This document shows, one piece after another, positions 35,158-42,013 of a DNA stretch of 42,013 nucleotides. Made by a program: the position numbers and the translations under genes. The DNA comes from Lachnospiraceae bacterium (lineage in GTDB: Bacteria; Bacillota_A; Clostridia; Lachnospirales; Lachnospiraceae): positions 1 through 42,013 of the forward strand of contig QXWX01000061.1 in assembly GCA_009911175.1 (NCBI GenBank), read 5' to 3'. The notes below the pieces were generated by a model that did no database searches, was not told the DNA's origin, and saw nothing but the letters and a program-made list of their open reading frames with translations. The stretch's first letter is position 1. Each line of letters begins with the position of its first letter.

Positions 35158-35208
35158 TCACATTTTTTTCACATCTGTCTAAATTTCATTTAAGGTTTCA
35201 TGTATAAT
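35158..35208 (+). promoter_or_regulatory. Promoter and OmpR-type direct-repeat operator of the polyphosphate operon
   Basis: TCACAT at 35158-35163 is repeated at 35169-35174, exactly 11 bp later, the spacing of OmpR-family half-sites. A perfect -10 TATAAT lies at 35203-35208, with no good -35 at the normal distance. This is typical of promoters that need an activator. The start codon is about 65 bp downstream. The adjacent response regulator is the natural candidate. Confidence 0.55.
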
Positions 35209-35273
35209 ATTTTAGTGAAAATAGTGAACCAAAAAAGAAGTGCTATGTTTGATTAGAAAGGGGGCAGTGAATT

Positions 35274-35945
35274 ATGACATGGCGTCATGAATGGAAGCAT
35301 GAGATCAATATATCGGATCTGATTCAGCTCAGGCACCGTCTGCAGACGGTCATGGAGACGGACTCCCATGCGGTGGATGGAAAATACGAAATCCGCAGTC
35401 TGTATTTTGATACACCCGGAGACAAGGCGCTTCGGGAAAAAATGGATGGAGTGAACCAAAGGGAGAAGTTCCGGCTGCGGTATTATAATAGAGACACTTC
35501 CGGAATCCGGTTGGAAAAGAAAAGCAAACGCAATGGACTTGGAAAGAAACAAAGCATAGGCCTGACGGAGGATGAAGCGCGGGCCATTCTGGAAAATCAA
35601 TGCAGGTGGATGGTGGACAGCGGGAGGCCGCTGGTAGAGGAATTGTACTGCAAAATGCGGTTCCAGGGGCTGCGTCCGAAAACGATCGTGGACTATACGC
35701 GGGAGCCGTTTACCTATGCTCCGGGAAATGTGCGTGTGACTCTGGACTATCAGATCCGGACCGGGCTGAATGGAATTGATTTTCTGAATCAGGACTGCGT
35801 TACGGTTCCGGCGGGGGACGCGCCTGCGATCCTGGAAGTAAAATGGGATGCGTTTCTGCCGTCTGTGATCCGGGATATTGTCCAGCTGGAAGGCAGGCAT
35901 ACATCGGCATTTTCAAAATATGCGGCATGCAGAAAATATGGGTGA
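35274..35945 (+). CDS. VTC-domain polyphosphate polymerase family protein
   Basis: This 223-aa soluble protein has the VTC/CYTH-like tunnel fold motifs EWKHEI (start), IRSLYFDT, REKFRLRYYN, LEKKSK, EELYCKMR and LEVKWDAFLP. Alternating Lys/Arg and Glu line the catalytic tunnel in this family. In yeast Vtc4 the domain makes polyphosphate from ATP; bacterial members are little studied. ATG 35274 has a GGGGG-type site upstream. It is the first gene of a set with a DUF4956 membrane protein and a CotH kinase, a grouping I recognise from other Firmicutes. Confidence 0.88.
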   Translation: MTWRHEWKHEINISDLIQLRHRLQTVMETDSHAVDGKYEIRSLYFDTPGDKALREKMDGVNQREKFRLRYYNRDTSGIRLEKKSKRNGLGKKQSIGLTEDEARAILENQCRWMVDSGRPLVEELYCKMRFQGLRPKTIVDYTREPFTYAPGNVRVTLDYQIRTGLNGIDFLNQDCVTVPAGDAPAILEVKWDAFLPSVIRDIVQLEGRHTSAFSKYAACRKYG

Positions 35946-35970
35946 AAACGAGAAAGGATTGGTATCAAAT

Positions 35971-36642
35971 ATGACATTTCAAGACATTTTTAAATCCAGT
36001 TTTTTGGAGAACGTGGACAGCGTCAGCATTGTGGATATGGCACTGGCAATGATCCTGGCATTTGGGATCGGCCTGTTTATCTTTTTGATCTATAAGAAAA
36101 CATTTTCCGGGGTGATGTATTCCTCCAGCTTTGGTGTGACTCTGGTTGCCTTGACCATGATCACGACACTTGTCATCCTTGCAGTGACATCCAATATTGT
36201 GCTGTCCCTTGGTATGGTCGGCGCCCTGTCTATTGTCCGCTTTAGGACCGCGATCAAGGAGCCTCTGGATATCGCGTTTTTGTTCTGGGCGATCGCGGAA
36301 GGGATCGTACTTGCGGCTGGCATGATACCGCTGGCGGTATTTGGCGGCGTGTTTATCGGGCTGATTTTGCTCGTGTTCGTCAATAAAAAATCTCATATAA
36401 CCCCGTATATTGTCGTACTCAGTTGCACGGGACAGGAGAGTGAAGGAAAGGCGCTGGATTTCCTGAAAAAGCAGGTGAACCGCTGCATCGTAAAAAGTAA
36501 GACTGTCCAGCGGAGTATGGTGGAAGTGACTGCTGAGATCCGGTTGAAGAGTGAGGATACGGAGTTTATCAATGCGCTCTCCGCAATGGACGGCGTGCAT
36601 AGCGCTGTTCTGGTCAGCTATAATGGGGACTATATGGGGTAG
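35971..36642 (+). CDS. DUF4956 membrane protein
   Basis: This 223-aa protein has four helices, at residues ~20-40, ~48-72, ~78-100 and ~108-135, with the family stretch GMVGALSIVRFRTAIKEPLDIAFLFWAI between helices. A C-terminal soluble domain (~145-220) that looks ferredoxin-like follows. I chose ATG 35971 with GAAAGGA upstream; an ATG at 35938 inside the VTC gene is an alternative. Family function is unknown. Its constant place beside VTC polymerases suggests it is the membrane partner, perhaps to anchor the polymerase or move polyphosphate. Confidence 0.88.
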   Translation: MTFQDIFKSSFLENVDSVSIVDMALAMILAFGIGLFIFLIYKKTFSGVMYSSSFGVTLVALTMITTLVILAVTSNIVLSLGMVGALSIVRFRTAIKEPLDIAFLFWAIAEGIVLAAGMIPLAVFGGVFIGLILLVFVNKKSHITPYIVVLSCTGQESEGKALDFLKKQVNRCIVKSKTVQRSMVEVTAEIRLKSEDTEFINALSAMDGVHSAVLVSYNGDYMG

Positions 36643-36645
36643 CTT

Positions 36646-36706
36646 TACGAATGTACGGAACGTATGATATCCGGAAAAACTCCGCAGGAATATCATGCCA
36701 TTCGTA
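36646..36706 (+). other. Intercistronic stem-loop before the CotH gene
   Basis: TACGAATG (36646-36653) pairs with CATTCGTA (36699-36706), and ATGATAT (36664-36670) with ATATCAT (36690-36696), giving a long imperfect hairpin. No T-run follows. It may set the relative level of the CotH mRNA. Confidence 0.55.
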
Positions 36707-36733
36707 CATGGAAATGAACAGGGAGGATAGCGA

Positions 36734-38662
36734 ATGTCAACACATAAACGGATTGACAGGATCTGCTGCGGCGTACTTTTGCTGGTGCTGCTTTTAACCA
36801 TTGTATTTATGAATGCCGGAATGCTTGGCGTTCAGGCTGTATCCAGTGTCCTGGGATATGAGACGAGGCTGTTTGATACATCCATGGTGCATACCATTGA
36901 GATTGAGATGGAGGACTGGGATTCATTTCTGGAAGGATGCACGGATGAAGAATATGTATCCTGTTCCCTGGTGATTGACCAGGAGGCCTGTAAAAATGTT
37001 GCAATCCGGGCAAAGGGAAATACGTCGCTTACATCTGTGGCGTCCTATGGAAATAACCGCTACAGTTTTAAGGTGGAATTTGACCATTATGACAATTCGA
37101 ATACCTATTATGGTTTGGATAAGCTGTGCCTGAACAACATTATTCAGGATAATACCTATATGAAGGACTATGTGACTTATCAGATGATGTCCGGTTTCGG
37201 CGTGGACTCGCCTCTTTGCAGCTATGTGTATCTTACGGTAAATGGAGAGGATTTTGGACTGTACCTTGCTGTGGAAGGGGTGGAAGAGAGCTTCCTGGAA
37301 CGGAATTATGGAAGGGATTACGGAGAACTGTATAAGCCGGACAGCATGAGTATGGGCGGAGGCAGAGGTAATGGAGCCGGGTTTGATCCGGGAATTCTGG
37401 AGGATGCGGGAACTTGGCCGGAAAATCCGGGCAATGGTGAAGAAGGAATGGGAATGCCCGGAGAAGGAGTACTGCCGGAAGGAATGGGAATGCCCGGAGA
37501 AGGAGCGCTGCCGGAAGGAATGGGAATGCCCGGAGAAGGAGCGCTGCCGGAAGGAATGGAGACTGGAAAAGGCCCTGACGGTCCGGGCGGGATGTCCATG
37601 GGCAGTGACGATGTTTCCCTGATTTATACGGATGATGAGTACGATAGCTACAGTAATATTTTTGACAATGCAAAAACGGAGATTTCGGACAGCGACAAGG
37701 ATCGTCTGATTGATGCTTTAAGGAGATTGAATGAAGGGAAAAATATTGACACAGTGGTTGATATTGAGGAAGTGATCCGCTATTTTACAGTGCATAATTT
37801 TGTATGCAATTTCGACAGTTATACGGGGACTATGATCCACAATTATTATTTGTACGAAAAGGATGGGCAGCTTTCCATGATTCTATGGGACTATAATCTG
37901 GCTTTCGGCGGATTTGAATCCGGAACAGATGCCGAAGGACTGGTGAACTACCCGATTGATTCCCCGGTATCCGGCGGTACTGTGGAATCCCGGCCCATGC
38001 TTGCCTGGATCTTTGCGGATGAGGAATATACAGAGTTGTATCATCAATATTTTGCGGAATTTATAGGGCAGTATTTTACAAACGGAGAATTTGAACGGAT
38101 GATCGATACGGTATCCGAAATGATCGCGCCGTATGTAGAAAAGGATCCGACAAAATTCTGTACTTATGAGGAATATCAGGAGGGCATTTCCACACTGAAA
38201 AGCTTTTGCGTGCTGCGTGCGGAAAGCATCGAAGGGCAGCTGGACGGGACGACCTCTTCCACGGAAGCGGCAAGCTTATCCATTGAAGCTATGGGAACCA
38301 TGGGGAATACATTTGGCCCGGGAAATGGTTCGGGAAGTGATGCGGGAAAAGTGATACGGGAAGATTTTCTGAGTAAGGCTGAATCAGAGACAGAAGGAAG
38401 CGGCAGGGGAAATAAATTCAGGACGGAAGATATTCAGGGAGGAACGGAACCGCCGGAAATGGATTTTGATGAAGATGCCATGCCGGGAGGAGCAGTACCG
38501 AATATGGAAAAACCGCCGGATATGGACACAATGGCCAAGGCAGGATACCAGACAGATATTACGGGGAGGGCAATCGGAAATATGTGGATTTTAACAGCGG
38601 CTTCAGCAGTTTTGCTTCTTGCGGGAATCCTCTGTGCATGCAGATATAAAAGATATTCATGA
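36734..38662 (+). CDS. CotH kinase family protein, membrane-anchored
   Basis: This 642-aa protein has an N-terminal signal anchor (~12-32), a CotH kinase domain (~45-500) and a C-terminal helix (~617-635) followed by basic residues, so the kinase would be outside the cell. Motifs are RAKGNTS at 92-98, Lys113 (SFKVEF), LAVEGVEESF, LYKPD and LWDYNLAFGG with Asp386 and Asn388, the metal-binding region of CotH kinases. A Gly/Met/Pro insert (~205-285) contains three exact or near-exact 12-aa repeats. CotH of Bacillus phosphorylates spore-coat proteins. Here the neighbours suggest work on surface proteins linked to polyphosphate. Confidence 0.9.
   Translation: MSTHKRIDRICCGVLLLVLLLTIVFMNAGMLGVQAVSSVLGYETRLFDTSMVHTIEIEMEDWDSFLEGCTDEEYVSCSLVIDQEACKNVAIRAKGNTSLTSVASYGNNRYSFKVEFDHYDNSNTYYGLDKLCLNNIIQDNTYMKDYVTYQMMSGFGVDSPLCSYVYLTVNGEDFGLYLAVEGVEESFLERNYGRDYGELYKPDSMSMGGGRGNGAGFDPGILEDAGTWPENPGNGEEGMGMPGEGVLPEGMGMPGEGALPEGMGMPGEGALPEGMETGKGPDGPGGMSMGSDDVSLIYTDDEYDSYSNIFDNAKTEISDSDKDRLIDALRRLNEGKNIDTVVDIEEVIRYFTVHNFVCNFDSYTGTMIHNYYLYEKDGQLSMILWDYNLAFGGFESGTDAEGLVNYPIDSPVSGGTVESRPMLAWIFADEEYTELYHQYFAEFIGQYFTNGEFERMIDTVSEMIAPYVEKDPTKFCTYEEYQEGISTLKSFCVLRAESIEGQLDGTTSSTEAASLSIEAMGTMGNTFGPGNGSGSDAGKVIREDFLSKAESETEGSGRGNKFRTEDIQGGTEPPEMDFDEDAMPGGAVPNMEKPPDMDTMAKAGYQTDITGRAIGNMWILTAASAVLLLAGILCACRYKRYS
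37445..37552 (+). repeat. Three 36-bp tandem repeats inside the CotH gene
   Basis: Units at 37445-37480, 37481-37516 and 37517-37552 code for GMGMPGEG(V/A)LPE. Units two and three are nearly identical, and unit one differs in two or three bases. The in-frame 36-bp period means copy number can vary without breaking the protein. Confidence 0.9.
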
Positions 38663-38716
38663 TTTATACCCAAGGGCACCCCGTTATGGCTATAACGGGG
38701 TGCCCTTGGGTATAAA
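38663..38716. repeat. 25-bp perfect palindrome between convergent genes
   Basis: Arms of 25 bp (38663-38687 and 38692-38716, beginning TTTATACCCAAGGG) surround four bases. It starts directly after the CotH stop. A-runs rather than T-runs follow on the plus strand, and neither strand has a classical U-tract, although the very stable stem probably marks the 3' ends of both convergent mRNAs. Confidence 0.85.
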
Positions 38717-38820
38717 AAAAGAAGTCTGCTATATTACGAAAATGTGATATGGCAAACTTCTTTTATCCCGTACAATTTCCATGTGAAATACTCAGCATAT
38801 TTAGCGGGGGTTCGAAACGA

Positions 38821-40065
38821 TCATGAATGCTCTTCGTTGAGCTTCACTGCTTTCCGAAACAGCAGCAGTCCGATCACAAACAGCACGGAGATGGCAGCCA
38901 CGCCGACGTTCATCCTGCCGGTAAGCTGGCTCATGATGGAAACGAGAGTGGTGCCAAGGATGGCGGCGCCTTTTCCGCAGATATCATAGAGCCCGAAGTA
39001 TTCTCCCGACTTTTCCACAGGAATAATCTTCCCGAAATAAGAACGTGACAGGGCCTGCACCGTACCCTGGAACAGACCTACCATGACCGCGAGGATCCAG
39101 AAATCCCGCTGAGTATCCAGGCCATATGCATATAAAGCAATAAACAGGTATGCCAGAATACAGATGGTCAGGATCTTCGTGGAACCGATTTTCTTTGCGA
39201 GGCGGTTCAAAAGCAGGACCGAAGGAAACGCGACAATCTGTGTCAGCAAAAGCGCCAGGAGCAGTCCCGTACTGTCAAGTCCCAGAGCCTGCCCGTAGGC
39301 GGTTGCCATATCAATGATCGTATAGACACCATCAATATAGAAGAAAAACGCAAGCAGGAAAAGGAAGATATGCTTTTCCTGTTTGATGTCCGAAAAGGTC
39401 TTTCCAAGCCTGCAAAAGCTGTTGAGGATTACATGCTCCGTAGATTCAATATAGTATTTCTGTTTAAATGAAATAAGAAGCGGAACTGCGGAGGCCAGCC
39501 ACCAGGCCGCTGTGATGAAAAAGGCAATGGACATGGAGGACTGCATGCTAAGCCCCAGGGAACCTCCCCCTAATACCACTCCGAGGCTTGCCACAAAGGG
39601 AATGCAGCTCCCAATATAGCCCCACGCGAAGCCCTGGGAGGATACGGTATCCATCCGTTCCGGCTCGGTCACGTCCGTGAGCATGGCATCATAGAAAATA
39701 AGGCTGGCAGAGTAGCCGGTCTTTGCCAGGATAAACACGCCAAGGAACCAGATCCAGGAAGACAAAAATCCCAGGATGACACAGCCTGCCACACCAATGA
39801 AGAGAACGACCTTGAAGATCCGCTTTTTAAAATCCTTCGTATCGGCTACGGCTCCCAGGGTCGGCCCCATCAGTGCCACCAGCAGGGTGCAGATGGAGGA
39901 TGCGTATCCCCAGTAGGCAAGATAATTTACATCAGAGATACCGGCATTTTCAGCAAGATAGTTAAAATAAATCGGAAAAATGGTAGATACCAGCATTGTA
40001 AATGCGGAGTTGCCTACATCATACAATACCCATTTCTTTTCCAGGCGGGTCATTTTAAAATTCAT
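38821..40065 (-). CDS. MFS transporter, Atg22-like (UMF1 family)
   Basis: This 414-aa membrane protein has twelve helices and the signatures of vacuole-effluxer Atg22-like carriers: WVLYDVGNSAFTMLVSTIFPIYF at the start, DAMLTDVTEPERMDTVSSQGFAWGYIGS mid-protein and SRSYFGKIIPVEKSGEYFGLYD near helix 10. Relatives export amino acids or are uncharacterised. ATG 40065 has AAAGGA nine bases upstream and is preferred to the ATG at 40074, which abuts that site. It lies 28 bp behind the phospholipase-like gene on the same strand, so the two are probably co-transcribed. Confidence 0.9.
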   Translation of the reverse strand: MNFKMTRLEKKWVLYDVGNSAFTMLVSTIFPIYFNYLAENAGISDVNYLAYWGYASSICTLLVALMGPTLGAVADTKDFKKRIFKVVLFIGVAGCVILGFLSSWIWFLGVFILAKTGYSASLIFYDAMLTDVTEPERMDTVSSQGFAWGYIGSCIPFVASLGVVLGGGSLGLSMQSSMSIAFFITAAWWLASAVPLLISFKQKYYIESTEHVILNSFCRLGKTFSDIKQEKHIFLFLLAFFFYIDGVYTIIDMATAYGQALGLDSTGLLLALLLTQIVAFPSVLLLNRLAKKIGSTKILTICILAYLFIALYAYGLDTQRDFWILAVMVGLFQGTVQALSRSYFGKIIPVEKSGEYFGLYDICGKGAAILGTTLVSIMSQLTGRMNVGVAAISVLFVIGLLLFRKAVKLNEEHS

Positions 40066-40093
40066 GATGTTCATCCTTTACTGTTTTTGGAAT

Positions 40094-40915
40094 TCATAGG
40101 GGCAGGTCCTGCCAGTGGTCGCCAGGACCAAAGGTTTCATGAAATCTGGATGGAAGCTCTGTTCCATCGGAAAGCAGCTTCTGATATTTTATGATCAGGC
40201 CGACTGCCAGCGGTACGGCGCCCTTATAAAGTTTTTTCAGAAGCCGGCAGTAATCCTCGCAGGCCGAATTGGGCGTTTCGCTCATGACCATGCCGTGTTT
40301 GGACTCATATTGTCCGGCCAGCTTCATAGCTCCGAACAAAAACCGGCGTTTTCTGGGATTCGGCGCAAGAAGCAGCTTATGAACCAGAATCATGGAGGAC
40401 AGAGATTTTTTCACTTCCTTTGCCGAAACCTCTTCAAAAAACGGCGCGATCACCTCTGCGTTTTTCATTGTAGGATGGATATGATTCGTCCCGAGATAGG
40501 AAACAGGATCAATGTGATCCTCCGTCAGGAGCATCCTGTCAAATTCCATCTCAATCTCGGAATGACTGACCCCGCTGACCTGTATCATTTTTTCTACATA
40601 TTTATGACATTCGCTGTCAAGCGCAAAATGACAGATGAATCCGTAGATATAAGCGCGTGCGGCTTCCTGGTCCAGAGAACGCTTGATGACCTGGGCTGCC
40701 TGAAAAAAGAAAGCATCCGCCGGCTGATCGTGCAGCTCATATCCGGTAGTATTTACATGGTTTGCCATAAACACTCTATAATAGAATAAAATGTCAGGGC
40801 CATGCAGCCCGATATCAAATAATTCCCGTTTGCTTTCGATGGCCTTTTGGAAATGCTTCGGGAGGGTGTTGATCACGTCCTTTCCAAATTTATAGTGTGC
40901 ATATGTTGTCGGCAT
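40094..40915 (-). CDS. Zinc-dependent phospholipase C-like protein
   Basis: This 273-aa protein begins MPTTYAHYKFG and has conserved His7, HGPD at 38-41, and ICHFALDSECHKY (His96, Asp100, His104). These are the metal ligands expected in the zinc-dependent phospholipase C/S1-P1 nuclease-like fold. No signal peptide is seen, so it is probably cytosolic, unlike secreted toxin members. ATG 40915 has GAAAGGAG eight bases upstream; the frame runs on to 40996 without a better start. The substrate is unknown. It leads a likely two-gene operon with the MFS carrier. Confidence 0.85.
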   Translation of the reverse strand: MPTTYAHYKFGKDVINTLPKHFQKAIESKRELFDIGLHGPDILFYYRVFMANHVNTTGYELHDQPADAFFFQAAQVIKRSLDQEAARAYIYGFICHFALDSECHKYVEKMIQVSGVSHSEIEMEFDRMLLTEDHIDPVSYLGTNHIHPTMKNAEVIAPFFEEVSAKEVKKSLSSMILVHKLLLAPNPRKRRFLFGAMKLAGQYESKHGMVMSETPNSACEDYCRLLKKLYKGAVPLAVGLIIKYQKLLSDGTELPSRFHETFGPGDHWQDLPL

Positions 40916-41096
40916 AATATACACTCCTTTCAGTTGGCAGTTTGCGTCTGTGTGAACACGGGACAGATGCAGTATATCGGATCTGACTCGCGGCACTCAC
41001 AGATATAAGATTTCTATTTACTATCTTACCACAAACTGGAGAGAATATAAAACATTTCTTAAAAGAACATTTATAGGGAGTATATCCAATGTTTTT

Positions 41097-41282
41097 GTTC
41101 ACACGGTGTCGTGCGCTTGTTGCACGGCATCCGGCCAATTCAGTGATGGGGCGGGCATCCAGCCCGTCTACACTCCGTTCCGGTCCGTCCTAAACAAGCG
41201 TCGCTGGCGCTTAGGACCGCCGGCAGGCGACTTTTCAATGGGCTGGATGCCGTTACTGTGAGCGCCCAATCAGGGTGTGAAC
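41097..41282. repeat. Composite inverted-repeat element before ssrA
   Basis: Outer 8-bp arms GTTCACAC (41097-41104) and GTGTGAAC (41275-41282) enclose 12-bp perfect arms GGCATCCAGCCC (41154-41165) and GGGCTGGATGCC (41240-41251). At the centre a GTCCTAA/TTAGGAC stem contains AGCG..CGCT. No open frame or gene seen. Its nested build is like the elements at 30884 and 34880, but its sequence differs. The rest of 41000-41376 shows nothing more. Confidence 0.6.
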
Positions 41283-41376
41283 AGTAAGTATCCGATTTTT
41301 TAAGCGCTCTTTACTGAAAAGAGGGGAGAAAAGAAACTGCGGTTTTGTAAAAGTTTTATGAATTTCTCAGTTCTAC

Positions 41377-41405
41377 TTGACTAAATCAGTATAATTTTTT
41401 AAAAT
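41377..41405 (+). promoter_or_regulatory. Promoter of ssrA
   Basis: TTGACT (41377-41382) and TAAAAT (41400-41405) are 17 bp apart, placing the transcript start about 30 bases before the mature tmRNA end made by RNase P. Confidence 0.7.
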
Positions 41406-41439
41406 AGCTATGTGACATGAAGAAATGTCATTCATCTAA

Positions 41440-41781
41440 GGGCTTGTACTGGTTTCGACAGGGATCTTGAAGATGGAGAAGCTATCCGCAGGCAGATGCG
41501 TCAAATCGCACACTTAAAATTAAACGCTAACGATAATTTCGAATTAGCTGCAGCCTAATTGCTGCATGTCAGCCCCAGGGCACCCGCACCTTGGGAATCT
41601 GGCACCGACTATGCGGGAAACGATGCCGGCAAAGCTTTGAGCCAGCAGGCGTATCATGAAGCTACTGAAACCGTAAGGATGTTCGTTTTCGTACGGCAGA
41701 GGGAATGAAAAAGAACGGACTATGATAGTAGAAGTACATGGGATGGGTTTTTGGACGCGGGTTCGATTCCCGCCAGGTCCA
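41440..41781 (+). ncRNA. ssrA: Transfer-messenger RNA (tmRNA)
   Basis: The RNA opens with the acceptor arm GGGCTTG and the conserved GTACTGGTTTCGAC, and closes with a T-arm (GGGTTCGATTCCC) and CAGGTCC plus discriminator A. The two acceptor strands pair over seven bases. The 3' CCA is not encoded. The tag frame near 41520-41560 ends ..NANDNFELAAA and a TAA. The RNA frees stalled ribosomes with SmpB and marks the nascent protein for proteolysis. Confidence 0.97.
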
Positions 41782-41885
41782 TCATTTGTAGTATGGAGAG
41801 GCTTGCGGAATGAGTGGGCTTCTCAATTACAACAGGCGTTCAGAATTGCGCCGGGACCATAATTTAAAAATTTCAATTCTGATAT

Positions 41886-41959
41886 GGAAACATAGCTCAG
41901 CTGGGATGAGCGTTCGCCTCACACGCGAGAGGTCATGGGTTCGAGCCCCATTGTTTCCA
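41886..41959 (+). tRNA. tRNA-Val (anticodon CAC)
   Basis: A complete cloverleaf: acceptor GGAAACA/TGTTTCC, D arm with GCTC..GAGC, anticodon arm TTCGC-CTCACAC-GCGAG giving anticodon CAC, and T arm ATGGG-TTCGAGC-CCCAT. Discriminator A. CCA is not encoded. It reads GUG codons. It is 104 bp behind the tmRNA and may share its transcript. Confidence 0.95.
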
Positions 41960-41966
41960 TCACCAA

Positions 41967-42003
41967 GGCTTGGTTCTGAAAACAGCGGAACCAAGCCGTT
42001 TTT
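41967..42003 (+). terminator. Terminator after tRNA-Val
   Basis: GGCTTGGTTC (41967-41976) pairs perfectly with GAACCAAGCC (41988-41997), followed by a T-run to 42003. Confidence 0.9.
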
Positions 42004-42013
42004 CATTGGTTTT

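Noticed and set aside
36646..36706. Stem-loop before CotH as a terminator
   Set aside because: No T-run follows and the CotH gene continues on the same strand with its own ribosome site close behind.
37445..37552. Tandem repeats as a CRISPR array
   Set aside because: Units are directly adjacent without spacers and encode protein inside the CotH gene.

Overview
The window looks like a chromosomal segment from a spore-forming, Gram-positive anaerobe of the Clostridia, most likely Lachnospiraceae (gut genera such as Dorea, Blautia or Mediterraneibacter). The evidence is a spoIIA-sigF-spoVA sporulation cluster, a T-box leader on valS, strong AGGAGG ribosome binding sites, a clostridial-type tmRNA tag ending ..NDNFELAAA, and an LTA-synthase-like enzyme. 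The genus is an inference.

Layout. 1-812: the end of an ABC ATPase gene and its permease. 830-2252: a decayed stretch with three broken genes: a TipAS-like fragment, a 5'-truncated DUF3795 gene, and a VOC (PhnB-like) gene with one frameshift. 2382-5494 (minus): a TetR regulator, a GPH-family sugar symporter and an alpha/beta hydrolase, with a perfect 19-bp palindromic operator lying across the promoter. 5866-9641: an XRE regulator with a long helical C-terminal domain, followed by a small membrane protein, an ABC ATPase and a large permease. 9750-10340: a remnant, a small membrane protein and a terminator. 10493-15629 (minus): an OmpR-type response regulator, a histidine kinase with almost no extracellular part, an ABC ATPase and an FtsX-type permease. 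Matching 11-bp direct-repeat operators lie before the regulator and before the ABC pair. 15866-16039: an IS1182-type transposase fragment. 16184-16990: a membrane-anchored glucosaminidase.

17081-25435 is mostly housekeeping: a valine T-box and valS, an LtaS-like phosphoglycerol transferase, folC, a 44-aa small protein and a membrane TPR protein. 25570-30817 is the sporulation block: spoIIAA, spoIIAB, sigF, a 53-aa membrane protein, spoVAA and spoVAB. spoVAC then follows in the opposite orientation, and spoVAD and spoVAE return to the plus strand behind a sigma-G-like promoter.

31059-38662 is the most interesting part. A Na/phosphate symporter with a PhoU-like tail is followed at once by a response regulator and histidine kinase. 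Next come a large composite palindromic element, an 11-bp direct-repeat operator with a promoter, and then a three-gene set: a VTC-type polyphosphate polymerase, a DUF4956 membrane protein and a CotH-type secreted or membrane kinase. I propose a phosphate-sensing polyphosphate/protein-phosphorylation module.

The right end carries a 25-bp perfect palindrome, an Atg22-like MFS transporter, a zinc-dependent phospholipase C-like protein, another composite repeat, ssrA (tmRNA) and tRNA-Val(CAC). All reading was by eye; family names rest on motif recognition, not on searches.
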